Below, piece after piece: positions 29,383 to 39,100 of a DNA stretch of 64,000 bases; position 1 is the first letter of the stretch, and each line of letters begins with the position of its first letter. The translations under genes were made by a program, and so were the position numbers. The notes beneath the pieces are model-generated. The model did no database searches and was not told the origin of the DNA. It was given only the letters and a program-made list of their open reading frames with translations. The DNA is from an uncultured Clostridium sp. (GTDB lineage Bacteria > Bacillota > Clostridia > TANB77 > CAG-508): the NCBI GenBank assembly GCA_947653235.1, contig CANTGH010000003.1, positions 62,001-126,000 of the forward strand, in the 5' to 3' direction.

Positions 29383-29527
29383 ATTTGCCTCCTTTAAGTA
29401 AGTTGTCCTCCTGCAAAATTGGAAAACATAATTTCAATATTATTATTATATATTTATTATATCACATTTTCATAATGTTGTCAATACCATTTTATGTAAA
29501 TTTTTATTTTTTTTTTTTTGATACAAA

Positions 29528-29560
29528 AATACCGAAAGCATTTCCTCTGCTTTCGGTATT
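29528..29560. terminator. Terminator of the rpsF-ssb-rpsR operon
   Basis: A 13-bp perfect stem (29528-29540 with 29548-29560), followed by a long T-run in minus-strand transcripts. Confidence 0.85.
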
Positions 29561-29573
29561 AGGTATACAGCAA

Positions 29574-29858
29574 TTAATCTTGCGAATATGGTATAACAGC
29601 AATATGTCTTGCTCTTTTGACCGTATTCGTAATCACTCTTTGATGTTTGGCACATGCGCCAGTTGCTCTTCTTGGTAAGATTTTACCTTTTTCATTGATA
29701 AATCTTTTAATTTGTTCTGCATTTTTATAATCCAATTCTAAGTTTTTATCTGCACATAATGGACAAACTTTCTTTTTTATTTTTCGAAACTTTGGATTAT
29801 AATCATCATCTTGATTATTTCTATTAAACTTTTTATTATGTTGTTTTTTATCTGCCAT
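29574..29858 (-). CDS. rpsR: 30S ribosomal protein S18
   Basis: 94 aa. The conserved body [42 protein letters not shown] and [13 protein letters not shown] identify S18, which binds with S6 in the 30S platform. CPLC suggests a zinc-type N-terminus. Last gene of the operon. Confidence 0.97.
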   Translation of the reverse strand: MADKKQHNKKFNRNNQDDDYNPKFRKIKKKVCPLCADKNLELDYKNAEQIKRFINEKGKILPRRATGACAKHQRVITNTVKRARHIAVIPYSQD

Positions 29859-29894
29859 TTTATTTTACCTCCAATCAATTAAACCTTTACATTA

Positions 29895-30323
29895 TTAGAA
29901 TGGTAAATCATCATCTGAACCAGATGTTACTTGGAATTCACCAGAATTTGCAATATTTTCACCAAATGTATTTTCAAGATTAGCATTTCCTGCTTCTGAA
30001 TCTCTTCTTGAATCAGCAAAATATGCTTCTTCTGCAACAACTTCTGTTACATAACGTTTTTGACCTTGCTCATCATCCCATGTCCTTGTTTGAATTCTTC
30101 CAATAACACCAACTTGTTGCCCTTTTTTGAAATATTTGCTACAAAATTCACCTGTCTTACTCCAAGCAACTATATTGATAAAATCAGCCTGTCTTTCTTC
30201 ACCTTGTCTTGCAAATCTTCGATTAACAGCTAAAGAAAAAGATGCGACTAAAGTATTATTGGTTTGTGTATAACGAACCTCTGGATCTTTGGTTAATCTA
30301 CCCATTAAAATTACTTTGTTCAT
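29895..30323 (-). CDS. ssb: Single-stranded DNA-binding protein
   Basis: 142 aa. OB-fold start MNKVILMGRLTKDPEVRYT, FINIVAWSKTGE, GVIGRIQTRTW, and the acidic partner-binding tail DDDLPF. Replication and repair. Between rpsF and rpsR, the standard order. Confidence 0.97.
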   Translation of the reverse strand: MNKVILMGRLTKDPEVRYTQTNNTLVASFSLAVNRRFARQGEERQADFINIVAWSKTGEFCSKYFKKGQQVGVIGRIQTRTWDDEQGQKRYVTEVVAEEAYFADSRRDSEAGNANLENTFGENIANSGEFQVTSGSDDDLPF

Positions 30324-30336
30324 ATGTTTTCACCTT

Positions 30337-30624
30337 CTATTCTTCGTCTTTTCTTACAACGATAAATTTAATTACTTCATCTGTAATTCTATAAATTCTT
30401 TCAAGTTCTTTAATTAGTTCTGGATTTGCTTCAAAATAAATCACAACATAATTTCCTTCTTTATGTTTTTTGATTTCATAAGCTAACTTCTTCATTCCTA
30501 ATTCTTCGACTTTTTCTACTTTTCCATCATTATTAATCAAATTAGAGAACTTTTCAATAAGAGCCTTTACAGCTGTTTCTTCAACATTTGGATTAATAAT
30601 GAATACGGTTTCGTATTTATTCAT
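30337..30624 (-). CDS. rpsF: 30S ribosomal protein S6
   Basis: 95 aa. MNKYETVFIINPNVEE, GMKKLAYEIKKHKEGNYVV and the RIYRITDEVIKFIVVR end are diagnostic. A hairpin (CATAC/GTATG arms near 30650) lies in the leader and could be part of S6-S18 autoregulation, but I could not confirm the known motif. Confidence 0.97.
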   Translation of the reverse strand: MNKYETVFIINPNVEETAVKALIEKFSNLINNDGKVEKVEELGMKKLAYEIKKHKEGNYVVIYFEANPELIKELERIYRITDEVIKFIVVRKDEE

Positions 30625-30713
30625 TATTTTTCACCTCCTTTTGGATATCAAACCCATACTTTTGGTATGAGTAAGGATTTAAATTTCATCTATAGTCATT
30701 TAAATACGGATAC

Positions 30714-30742
30714 ATTTTAACATAGTTTTTTTCATTTGGCAA
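30714..30742 (-). promoter_or_regulatory. rpsF operon promoter
   Basis: Minus-strand TTGCCA (30737-30742) and TAAAAT (30714-30719), 17-nt spacer. Confidence 0.65.
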
Positions 30743-30863
30743 GGTTTTTCCTAAAAAAATTGAAAAAATATCCATCTTAATTGTAAACTTCACTCTTATT
30801 TTGTATATCCTTCTTACCTTTTGGAAATACTATTTCTAATTTAAGAAAGGAAAGGTGATTCAT

Positions 30864-31038
30864 ATGACAAGTAAAGAGCTTTTATATGTCGAAGACGCTC
30901 TAGGTCATGAAAAATTCATGAAATGTTGTGCACGGAAAAACATCTTCAAAATTAACAGACCCAGCACTTTCTGCTTATGTAGCAGAACTTGAAAAGACAC
31001 ACACAGACTTATTAAACAAATTTAAAAATTTATTATAA
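30864..31038 (+). CDS. Small CotF-like spore coat protein, in two frames joined at CGG
   Basis: ATG 30864 follows GAAAGGTG. The frame meets CGG at codon 24 (30933-30935) and then runs into unrelated sequence and a stop. Skipping C gives GKTSSKLTDPALSAYVAELEKTH and a 57-aa protein ending at 31038, ten bases before the next coat gene. The product resembles short clostridial coat proteins partnered with CotF. Neither frame alone is long enough to be called by ordinary gene finders. Confidence 0.75.
30933..30935 (+). other. CGG +1 frameshift site 5 (small coat gene)
   Basis: Context TGT-GCA-CGG-AAA. Skipping C gives GCA-GGA-AAA-ACA (Ala-Gly-Lys-Thr). One of two sites on plus-strand genes. Confidence 0.75.
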
Positions 31039-31047
31039 GGAGGAATT

Positions 31048-31293
31048 ATGGAAGACAGAGATTTAATGGAAAACGAATTATTAGTCATCAAAGGTGTTTG
31101 CGATTTATATCTTCATGGAACACTTGAAAGTACAACCGCAGAGGTTCACTGTGCTTTTAAAGAAGCATTAAACATTTCTTTGGATATTCAAAATAAACTT
31201 TACAACTTAATGGCTGAAAAAGGTTGGTACAAAACTGACACAGCGGAACAAACAAAAATTGATGCAGCTAAAAATAAATATGCTAATGCTTAA
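31048..31293 (+). CDS. CotF-family spore coat protein
   Basis: 81 aa. Helical coat-F-like domain (LLVIKGVCDLYLHGTLEST, ALNISLDIQNKLYNLMAEKGWY). These proteins belong to spore coats or rubrerythrin-like coat complexes in clostridia. AAGGAGG lies seven bases upstream. It is cotranscribed with the small coat gene before it and ended by a bidirectional terminator. Confidence 0.88.
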   Translation: MEDRDLMENELLVIKGVCDLYLHGTLESTTAEVHCAFKEALNISLDIQNKLYNLMAEKGWYKTDTAEQTKIDAAKNKYANA

Positions 31294-31294
31294 G

Positions 31295-31332
31295 AAAAAT
31301 CCCATGAAATAGAAACATTTCATGGGATTTTT
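31295..31332. terminator. Bidirectional terminator between coat genes and DUF368
   Basis: A 16-bp perfect stem (31295-31310 with 31317-31332) with A-run and T-run ends, between convergent genes. Confidence 0.85.
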
Positions 31333-31336
31333 AACA

Positions 31337-32218
31337 TTATTTTCCTTCTTTCTTCTCCATCACACTTCTTAATTTCTGCAATCCAAAAATCACCAAACCA
31401 CCAAGAATGAAAAATAGTATGCTAAAAGTTTGTAAAGTCATAGCCTCTTGTGGTACATCTAAAGTAGTTGGACCTTGCACAATCGAAAATAGAGACCCAA
31501 TCATTAAACCAATAATTGCATAAATCGTTTGACTTCTAAACTTTTCCAAACACATTCGAATAAGTTTTATCACAGCAATCACACCCACAATAATTCCTAA
31601 ACCAAATACCAATAAAGCTGGAAAATACGAAAAATTCAAATGCAAAAACTCTTTGATAGCATTAACAATTGGCAAATATAAACCAAAAATCAAGAGCAAC
31701 GTCGAACCTGAAATGCCTGGCAAAACCATTGCTGTGATGGCAATTGCGCCAGCAATAAAAATATAAACAGCTGAGCCAAAAGTCAAACTTGCCACATTTA
31801 CATCACTTGCTGGATTAAAAATAGAAATCAAAATGACTAATGCTGCCCCGAAAATGGTAAAAATCAAATTGATATATTTTCCCTTCACAACCTCTTTTTC
31901 TTCCCTAATTACCAATGGAATAGAAAATAAGACAAATCCTAAAAACATCGAACTAATCGCATAAATATGGTTTTCAAAAACGCTGGCTAAAACCAACATC
32001 GCCAAAATAAAACCAACACCCCAACCAATTCCTATTTTAATAAGAAAAAAAATCGCCTCTTTTCTTTCTTCTTTACTACCAGAAATCAAATTATCAAGAG
32101 AGCTAATGAATTTGTCGTAAAATCCCAACAAAAACGCTATTGTTCCCCCCGAAACACCTGGAACGCTATCTGCTAGCGCCATACAAAATCCTCGAATGAA
32201 GTTTAATACATAATTCAT
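31337..32218 (-). CDS. DUF368 membrane protein, candidate undecaprenyl-phosphate translocase
   Basis: 293 aa with about eight hydrophobic segments. Family marks: GFCMALADSVPGVSGGTIAFLLGFYD at the start and VLPGISGSTLLLIFGLY in the second half, the inverted internal repeat of DUF368. Some members have been shown to return undecaprenyl phosphate across the membrane (PopT). It would thus support the wall and polysaccharide genes elsewhere in the window. The start follows AAGGAG. Confidence 0.9.
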   Translation of the reverse strand: MNYVLNFIRGFCMALADSVPGVSGGTIAFLLGFYDKFISSLDNLISGSKEERKEAIFFLIKIGIGWGVGFILAMLVLASVFENHIYAISSMFLGFVLFSIPLVIREEKEVVKGKYINLIFTIFGAALVILISIFNPASDVNVASLTFGSAVYIFIAGAIAITAMVLPGISGSTLLLIFGLYLPIVNAIKEFLHLNFSYFPALLVFGLGIIVGVIAVIKLIRMCLEKFRSQTIYAIIGLMIGSLFSIVQGPTTLDVPQEAMTLQTFSILFFILGGLVIFGLQKLRSVMEKKEGK

Positions 32219-32418
32219 TTCATTTTCTCCTTTTCATTTTCTTTTGCAAATTCTTTATAAGGCATCCTAATGCTATGTAAATATATGTGCTAAAATGAAC
32301 ATCATGCTATTTTGTTATAATTTCTTTGATGCATAAAAACACAATGCTACTTTGATTTTTTTATTGTATCACAAATTTTAACTTTTGCAAGAGATTTATT
32401 CATTTTTTCAAAAGTAAA

Positions 32419-32438
32419 AAAGTCGTTTTCACGACTTT
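32419..32438 (-). terminator. Terminator downstream of the rRNA methyltransferase gene
   Basis: AAAGTCGT/ACGACTTT stem with a 4-nt loop and a T-run in the minus direction. Confidence 0.7.
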
Positions 32439-32479
32439 GCTATTTTTTGAATATCATATCTTTCCTCAATAAATCCCCT

Positions 32480-32552
32480 ACCTTTTATTATATCATATTT
32501 CCAAACTTATGTCAACTTGACTTTTCCTCAAAAATATGATATAATAAAAGGT
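32480..32552. repeat. Dispersed promoter repeat, copy C, divergent promoters
   Basis: Palindromic arms 32480-32498 and 32534-32552. Minus strand: TTGACA (32510-32515) and TATAAT (32487-32492). Plus strand: TTGACT (32517-32522) and TATAAT (32540-32545). Both spacers are 17 nt. The minus promoter points to DUF368 about 270 nt away; the plus one points into the 3' end of the methyltransferase gene, antisense. Confidence 0.8.
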
Positions 32553-32588
32553 TATACCTAAATATTCAGAAATTAGGAATACTTAGCA

Positions 32589-33507
32589 TTACATTCGGTT
32601 TTTTCTTAACTTTGCTACAAAAAAACCTTCCCAAAATTCATTTGGACAAATGCACAAAGTACCGTTTTAGCTTCACTGGCAATGTTGGCAACGTCTCCAT
32701 ACCAGAAAATTCAATGGGAACAATTTCTGATTTCGTTTGATGCAAAACTCTTTCCACAATCTCTTCATTTTCACATGCCAGTATTGAACAAGTCGAATAA
32801 ACCATCTCTTGACCTGGTTTTAGAAGATTCATTGCTTTTTGTAACAAAGACAATTGCCATTTTTGGCATTTTTCAAGTAGTTCAATGGTAAATTTTTCGG
32901 AAATATGGCTATCTTGGCTACTTAGGGTTCCGCTTCCACTGCATGGTGCATCTAATAAAATCGTATCAAAAGCGAAACAATCGTCCATTTTTGTACTATC
33001 TGCCAGCATGACATAGACACTTGATGCCCCTTGTTTTTCGATGTTATACTTTAGGCGTTTAGCACGAATAACATTCCTTTCACAGGCTGTAATGTGTGCT
33101 TTATTTTGTGTAAGTGCCGCAATTTGGGTAGTTTTTCCTCCAGGAGCAGCTGTCATATCTAGAATATCTGTACTAGGCTTAGGATTTAAAATTATGGGAG
33201 GTAACATTGAAGACAAACTTTGCAGATAAATTTCCCCTTTTTCATACATTTCCAAAGTTTGTATTTGTTTTTCTTGCACCTCTTTTAAAATAACAGCTTC
33301 ATTGCTCCATAAAACTCTTTCATAAGCAATTCCCAATTGTTCAAATTGCGTTAAAATAGTATCTATACTTGCTTTTAGCGTATTAATACGAAGTGTCGTT
33401 TTTCTTTTTTGACAATACCCTTTGATGATTTTTTCAATGATTTGTTCATCATATTGTTGATTTAATTGGTTTTTAAAAAACTCTGGTAAATTTATATTTT
33501 GGTTCAT
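32589..33507 (-). CDS. RsmB/NOP2-type RNA cytosine-5 methyltransferase, tail joined at CGG
   Basis: About 305 aa when joined. SAM-binding core: LDMTAAPGGKTTQIAAL, DTILLDAPCSGSGTL (catalytic Cys in PCSG), YSTCSI (second Cys). In frame 0 the reading passes CGG at 32662-32664 (codon 282) and stops eight codons later. Skipping C gives GTLCICPNEFWEGFFVAKLRKN and a stop at 32589; P-N-E and GFFVAKLRK are the conserved C-terminal strand of this family. It methylates rRNA or tRNA cytosines. ATG 33507 follows GGAGG; a TTG at 33519 is less likely. Confidence 0.88.
32662..32664 (-). other. CGG +1 frameshift site 6 (rRNA methyltransferase)
   Basis: Context CTT-AAA-CGG-TAC-like (Lys before CGG). Skipping C gives AAA-GGT-ACT-TTG (Lys-Gly-Thr-Leu) and restores the conserved C-terminal strand. 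Confidence 0.85.
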
Positions 33508-33602
33508 TTTTTCCTCCAAAAAGATTATAACACATTTTTACAAAAATGTCGAAACACATTCTTTTTATTTTTTTCATATGATATAGTATAAAGGAGGGAA
33601 TT

Positions 33603-34019
33603 ATGATGTGCATGAATAAAGGAAACAATCATTTTTGTTGTTGCATTTTTAGTCTTATTGCAAGTTTAATTGCTGCTATTGCAATTTCTGCTGTCTTCTA
33701 CACTGGATTAATCACTTCTGTAGCAACTTTAATCTATTTTACTTTAGTTGTAGGTATCTTAGGACTAATATATGTTTTATTAACAGCATTTTGTGGTGGT
33801 AGACATCACTGTAATAGTATTAAAGATTCTTGTTTAATCACCAGTATTATTGGTTCTATTGTGACAAGCATCTTTGCTTTAACCATCACAAGTTTAGCAA
33901 CTTTAACACTTAGTGTAGCCATCTTAATTGGTGCAGTTGCCTTTTTCTTAATAACAACCTTAATCAATCTTGCAACAATATTCATTGATAAATTATGTGG
34001 TAATCACTGTGAAGATTAA
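33603..34019 (+). CDS. Cys-rich four-helix membrane protein of unknown function
   Basis: 138 aa, mostly hydrophobic: helices at about 15-35, 38-62, 80-105 and 107-130. Cys and His cluster near the ends and middle (CCCIF, CGGRHHCN, KLCGNHCED). No known family recognised. A good AAGGAGGG site precedes the ATG. A terminator at 34040-34073 follows. Confidence 0.6.
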   Translation: MMCMNKGNNHFCCCIFSLIASLIAAIAISAVFYTGLITSVATLIYFTLVVGILGLIYVLLTAFCGGRHHCNSIKDSCLITSIIGSIVTSIFALTITSLATLTLSVAILIGAVAFFLITTLINLATIFIDKLCGNHCED

Positions 34020-34039
34020 TGACTAATCATCTATTTGTT

Positions 34040-34073
34040 AAAAGCATTGTTCTATTTTAAGGACAATGCTTTT
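34040..34073. terminator. Terminator after the Cys-rich membrane gene
   Basis: AAAAGCATTGT (34040-34050) pairs with ACAATGCTTTT (34063-34073), then a T-run. Confidence 0.8.
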
Positions 34074-34092
34074 TTTGATACCATGAATTCCC

Positions 34093-34323
34093 TTAAAAAT
34101 TTCTTTTTACAATCTTTAACTTTATTAGCATTTTCTCTTTTGCTTTTAGGTATTCCTCTACCTCATAAACTACCTTTTTTGCATAATTGATATTTATCCA
34201 ACTCACCTCAAACAACTCATCTATTTTTTCTAATAATTCCTTTTCACCATTCATAACATCAATTGAAAAACCATTTAACATTTCATCTGTATATTTTTTT
34301 AATTCAACAAGTTCTTGTTTCAT
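34093..34323 (-). CDS. Small helical protein of unknown function (76 aa)
   Basis: Charged and probably coiled-coil (ELVELKKYTDEMLNGFS, EVEEYLKAKEKMLIKL). The start follows GTAGGAGG. It is divergent from the next small regulator gene, about 145 bp away. Function unknown. Confidence 0.5.
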   Translation of the reverse strand: MKQELVELKKYTDEMLNGFSIDVMNGEKELLEKIDELFEVSWININYAKKVVYEVEEYLKAKEKMLIKLKIVKRNF

Positions 34324-34468
34324 TTTAACCTCCTACTTTTTTATTCTTTGTTTTGTATATATATTATCACTTTCACAAACAATAGTCAAGTAGTTACTAT
34401 ATTAGTAATTGCTTATTTAACTACTTTCAAATTTCATATTAAAATAATAAATAAGGAGGCAATAATTT

Positions 34469-34666
34469 ATGATATATTTAGCAATTGATGAACTTTTGAA
34501 AAAATATAATCGTTCGAGATATTGGTTATCAAAAGAAATCGGAACAGATTTCAGTACAATAAATAAATGGGTTAAAAATGAAAGTATATTCATCAAATTA
34601 GAAAGTATCGATAAACTCTGTGAAGCATTTCATTGCGAACCAAAAGATTTAATCAAGAAAAAATAA
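34469..34666 (+). CDS. Small Cro/CI-type helix-turn-helix regulator
   Basis: 65 aa, almost only an HTH domain: IDELLKKYNRSRYWLSKEIG then TDFSTINKWVKNES as the recognition helix, and the tail FHCEPKDLIK typical of this compact XRE-like family. AAGGAGG lies upstream. The target is unknown; the divergent 76-aa gene is a candidate. Confidence 0.85.
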   Translation: MIYLAIDELLKKYNRSRYWLSKEIGTDFSTINKWVKNESIFIKLESIDKLCEAFHCEPKDLIKKK

Positions 34667-34806
34667 AAATAAGCAAATGATACCATAGCAATTTTCTATT
34701 CAATAATAAAAAAACAAAGATTCTTCTTATTTTTTTATTTTTCTCTTGACTTTACTCTTCTTATTTGTTAAATTAATTTTAAGATTTAGGAAAGGAGTTT
34801 ACAAAC

Positions 34807-35085
34807 ATGAACAAATCTGAATTAGTAGAAGCACTTGCACAAAAAACAAATCAAACCAAAAAAAGTGCTGAAGACGCTTTAAATGCTTTAGTAGAAGTAA
34901 TTACAGACGAATTATCAAAAGGAGAAAAAATACAATTAGTTGGATTTGGAACTTTTGAAGTAGTCAAAAGAGCAGCAAGAAAAGGAAAAAATCCTCAAAC
35001 TGGTGAAGAATTAAAAATTCCTGCATCTATAGCACCAAAATTTAAAGCTGGAAAAGCTCTTAAAGATATCGTAAACAAAAAATAA
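34807..35085 (+). CDS. hup: DNA-binding protein HU
   Basis: 92 aa. MNKSELVEALAQKTNQTKK, GFGTFEVVKRAARKGKNPQTGEE and IPASIAPKFKAGKALKD are diagnostic of HU. A nucleoid protein that bends DNA. AGGAAAGGAG precedes the ATG, and a 17-bp terminator follows. Confidence 0.96.
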   Translation: MNKSELVEALAQKTNQTKKSAEDALNALVEVITDELSKGEKIQLVGFGTFEVVKRAARKGKNPQTGEELKIPASIAPKFKAGKALKDIVNKK

Positions 35086-35120
35086 ATAAAAAAGTGGAAT
35101 TCCTCCACTTTTTTATTTAT
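35082..35120. terminator. Terminator after HU gene
   Basis: A 17-bp perfect stem (35082-35098 with 35104-35120), overlapping the stop codon. Confidence 0.85.
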
Positions 35121-35201
35121 GGATTTTTATGACATATTTTTTTACTTTTAGAATATACTAATTGATATAACATTAAAAAATAGCTTTTTTATAAAAAACT
35201 C

Positions 35202-35230
35202 TTGACAACTTTCATAAAATATAGTATAAT
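35202..35230 (+). promoter_or_regulatory. Promoter of the initiator tRNA gene
   Basis: TTGACA (35202-35207) and TATAAT (35225-35230), 17-nt spacer, just upstream of the tRNA. Confidence 0.85.
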
Positions 35231-35247
35231 TTTGTTTGTTGACATAT

Positions 35248-35323
35248 CGCGGAGTGGAGCAGTTGGCAGCTCGTTGGGCTCATAACCCAAAGGTCGTAAG
35301 TTCGAGTCTTACCTCCGCAACCA
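35248..35323 (+). tRNA. tRNA-fMet (CAU), initiator
   Basis: A cloverleaf can be drawn: acceptor CGCGGAG with CTCCGC, anticodon loop CTCATAA (anticodon CAT), T-arm GTTCGAGTC region, and an encoded CCA end. The first base C faces A, leaving the unpaired 1-72 position of initiator tRNAs, and the anticodon stem has three G-C pairs (GGG/CCC). Monocistronic, with its own promoter and terminator. It is the only tRNA seen in the window. Confidence 0.93.
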
Positions 35324-35354
35324 AAAAACCAAGCTTTTTACAGCTTGGTTTTTT
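35323..35354 (+). terminator. Terminator after the tRNA
   Basis: AAAAAACCAAGC pairs with GCTTGGTTTTTT around an 8-nt loop, starting at the CCA end. Confidence 0.85.
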
Positions 35355-35377
35355 TATTCTACGTGAAATATAAGTTC

Positions 35378-35632
35378 TTATCCTTTAGCCTCTTCTTTCA
35401 TATATTCTCTTAAATCTTCCATACTTATATCCAAAATCATACAAAATGCAATCAACTCAAAATCCTTCAAAATTACCTTTGACGTCTCAATACGATATAA
35501 ATGACTTCCATCCATATCAATTCCAAACAATTGCAATTGCTTACAAACATCCAACCCCGTCATCTTCTTTTCCAAACGTCTCTTTCGTATTAAAGACCCA
35601 ATAACATTTGACTTATTATTAAATTTTCTCAT
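35378..35632 (-). CDS. XRE-family helix-turn-helix protein
   Basis: 84 aa. HTH_3-like: IGSLIRKRRLEKKMTGLDVCKQL then GSHLYRIETSKVILKDFELIAFCMILDIS. The start follows GAGGAGG. The regulatory target is unknown. Confidence 0.8.
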   Translation of the reverse strand: MRKFNNKSNVIGSLIRKRRLEKKMTGLDVCKQLQLFGIDMDGSHLYRIETSKVILKDFELIAFCMILDISMEDLREYMKEEAKG

Positions 35633-35696
35633 AAAACCTCCTCATTCCTTCTTCCACAAAAAATATTTTTACCCAAAAACTATCCTATGAATCACT

Positions 35697-36008
35697 CTAT
35701 CGTAAAAAAATTCCCATTTTTTCTTGCCCATACAACAAAAAATAAATCACCAAACAAATCTCTGCAATCAAAATCGTCGGAAACCCAATCGTAAACCTCA
35801 ATTTCTTCGTCTTATGGCGAAACCTATACATTCCAGCAATCGTTCCAAAACCGCCACCCAAAAACGTAATCATAAAAAGCGTCTTCTCTGGCGTTCTCCA
35901 ATTTCCCAACTTTGCTTGATGTTTATCCCACCACATAATAAAAAATCCAATCAAATTAATAATCAATACATACAACAAAATATATTTTATTGGAATTCCC
36001 AAAAACAT
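35697..36008 (-). CDS. DUF1294 small membrane protein
   Basis: About 103 aa with three hydrophobic segments. Family marks are MWWDKHQAKLGNWRTPEKTL, FLGGGFGTIAGMYRFRHKTKK and FTIGFPTIL. The function of DUF1294 is not established. ATG 36008 follows GGAGGAAAT; an upstream ATG lacks such a site. Confidence 0.9.
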   Translation of the reverse strand: MFLGIPIKYILLYVLIINLIGFFIMWWDKHQAKLGNWRTPEKTLFMITFLGGGFGTIAGMYRFRHKTKKLRFTIGFPTILIAEICLVIYFLLYGQEKMGIFLR

Positions 36009-36118
36009 TTCTATTTCCTCCTTTCTTATTTCATAGGTGATTATCACAGGTCAAGCGAACAGCAGCCTTTGCAAAGATTTTAAGGAGCAGGTACCCCCTT
36101 AAAGCCCCAGTAGCAACT

Positions 36119-39100
36119 CTAAACAAAAAGCGACATTTGATTACTCTGCGTCATTCCCTTCAAACAGCCAAACTTTTGAAGCAGCTCTGTCATCGCCTTA
36201 CCAATCTTAGACCTTGCCTGCATATCATCAATACACTCAAAAGGCTCCTCTTGTGCTGCCTGATAAATACTCTCAGCCGCAATATTACCAAGTCCCGCAA
36301 TACTATTTAGTGGCGGTCTTATCTTACCATCCTCCACTTGAAACCTCGTACTATGTGACCTGTACAAATCCACATCCAAAAACTCAAACCCTCTTTCATA
36401 CATCTCCAAAACAATTTCCAAATCATCATACATTTCCTTATCCTTCTGCGTCACCTGATTTCCCATCATCTCAATCTCACGCATCCTATTTTTCACCTTC
36501 TCCTTGCCATAAATCATCACCTCACTATCAAATGCCTTTGCACGAATCGTAAAATAAGCAGCATAATAAGAAAGTGGATCATGCACTTTATAATAAGCAA
36601 TTCGAAAAGCATTCGTCACATACGCCGCTGCGTGTGCCTTTGGAAACATATACTTAATCTTTTTACATGAATTAATATACCATTCTGGCACATCATGTTC
36701 CCTCATAACCTCTTCATATTCTTTCCATTTCTCTGGATCCTTCGTCGCCTTTCCTTTACGCACAACCTCCATAATCTTAAATGCTGTATTGGGTGGCAAA
36801 CCTTTATCCATCAAATAAATCATAATATCATCTCTCGTGCAAATCGCTTCACTCAGAGTTGCTGTTCCTGCTTGAATCAACTCTTGCGCATTACCCAACC
36901 ATACATCTGTACCATGCGACAACCCAGACAAACGAATCAACTCCTCAAATGTCGTCGGTTTCGTCTCCAAAAGCATTCCTCTTGAAAACTTGGTACCAAA
37001 TTCTGGAATACCATAACTTCCTACATCTGATCGAATTTGTTCTGGTGAAACACCTAATGCCTTTGTCGAACTAAAAATTGACATCGTTTCTTTATCATCT
37101 AAAGGAACTTTCGTTGGATCAGTACCCGTGATATCTTGTAACATCCTAATCATCGTCGGATCATCATGACCGAGAATATCTAATTTTAACAAGTTTTGGT
37201 CAATGGAGTGATAATCAAAATGAGTAGTTACAATATCCGAATTCGGATCATCTGCTGGATGCTGTACGGGACAAAATTCATAAATTTCACGTCCTTTTGG
37301 CACAACAATAATGCCACCCGGATGTTGCCCAGTTGTCCTTTTAATACCTGTACAACCACCAGAAATTCGTAAAACTTCAGCACTTGGAAGTGGCACATGG
37401 CGTTCTTCATAATAATTACGAACATACCCAAAAGCTGTCTTATCGGCAACAGTACCAATGGTTCCTGCCTTAAAAGTTGTTCCTTTTCCGAAAATTACTT
37501 CTGTGTATTTATGGGCTTTGGCTTGATATTCACCCGAAAAGTTCAAATCAATATCTGGCTCTTTGTCTCCATTAAAGCCAAGAAATGTCTCAAATGGAAT
37601 ATCCATTCCATCTTTATCTAATTTATGCCCACATTTTGGACAATCTTTATCTGGCAAATCAAACCCATTTTTGACACCATAATCCGAAAAATCAGAATAC
37701 TTACAATTCGGACATCGATAATGTGCTTTTAGCGAATTTACTTCCGTAATTCCTGTCATATTAGCCACAAAAGACGAACCAACTGAACCTCTAGAACCTA
37801 CAATATAGCCATCTTCATTTGATTTCCAAACCAACTTTTGTGCAATAATATACATTACAGAAAATCCATTTTTAATAATAGAATCAAGTTCTTTGTCAAG
37901 TCTAGTTTGCACAATTTCAGGAAGCGGATCTCCATACAATTCATGTGCTTTGTTATAAGCAATATGTCGAATTTCCTCCTCACAACCCGGAATGTGTGGC
38001 GGACATTTTTCTGCTGAAATCGGACTAATTTTTTCGCACATATCTGAAATCAAATTGGTATTTTTCACAACTACTTCATAAGCTTTATCGTTACCTAAAT
38101 AGTCAAATTCACGTATCATTTCTTCGGTAGTTCTTAGGTAAAGTGGAGCTTGCATGTCGGCATCATCGTAACCTTGTCCAGCTTGCAAAATGCGTCTGTA
38201 GATTTCATCTTGTGGATCCATAAAATGCACATCACAAGTTGCAACAACTGGCTTACCCAACTTTTCTCCAACTTCTACAATTTTTCGATTAATCTCTTTT
38301 AAAGCTTCTTTATCTGGCACAGTTTCATTTCGAATTAAATATTCATCATTTCCAATTGGCTGAATCTCCAAATAATCATAATATTCAGCAATTGCCTCGA
38401 TTTCCTCATCTGATTTTCCCTCTAAAACCGCACGATATAATTCTCCTGCCTCACACGCACTACCAATAATTAAGCCTTCTCGATATTGATCCAAAATACT
38501 CTTCAAAATTCTTGGTTTTTTATAAAAATAATTCAAATGCGAATACGAAATTAATTTATACAAATTTTTAAGACCGACATAATTTTTCGCTAAAATAATC
38601 ATGTGATAAGTCATAAGTGACTTATAATCTGCCCTAAATCTCTGGTCTAGTTCATCAATAATCGTAACATCTTTTTCTTTGGCTATAGCGAGCATTTTGT
38701 TAAAAACACCGACCAAAGTCTTAACATCATCCAAAGCACGATGTGCCACTTCAACTTTAATACCAAGTTTGTCTGCTAAAATGCCTAATTTGAATTTCTT
38801 AAAATCTGGAAACATTGCTCTGGCAAGTGGCAACGTGTCAATATAAGTATAGTGAAATGAATAACCATATTTTTCAAAATTATGCTTTAAAAATCCCATA
38901 TCAAATTTGGCATTATGAGCAACCAAAACACTCTCACCTACAAAATCAATGATTTTTGGAATAACTTTTTCAATCGTTTCAGCATTCCTTACCATGTCAT
39001 CTGTAATATGTGTAATTTCTACAATCTTTGGTGGAATTGGTTTCTCAGGATTGACAAAACATTCAAATTCATCAATAATTTCTCCTCCACGCATTTTGAT

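Noticed and set aside
30625-30713. S6-S18 autoregulatory leader
   Set aside because: A hairpin is present but the conserved S6:S18-binding motif could not be confirmed by eye, so it is mentioned only with rpsF.
37228-37458. Short frames inside polC on both strands
   Set aside because: They lie within the continuous polC reading frame and have no independent start signals.
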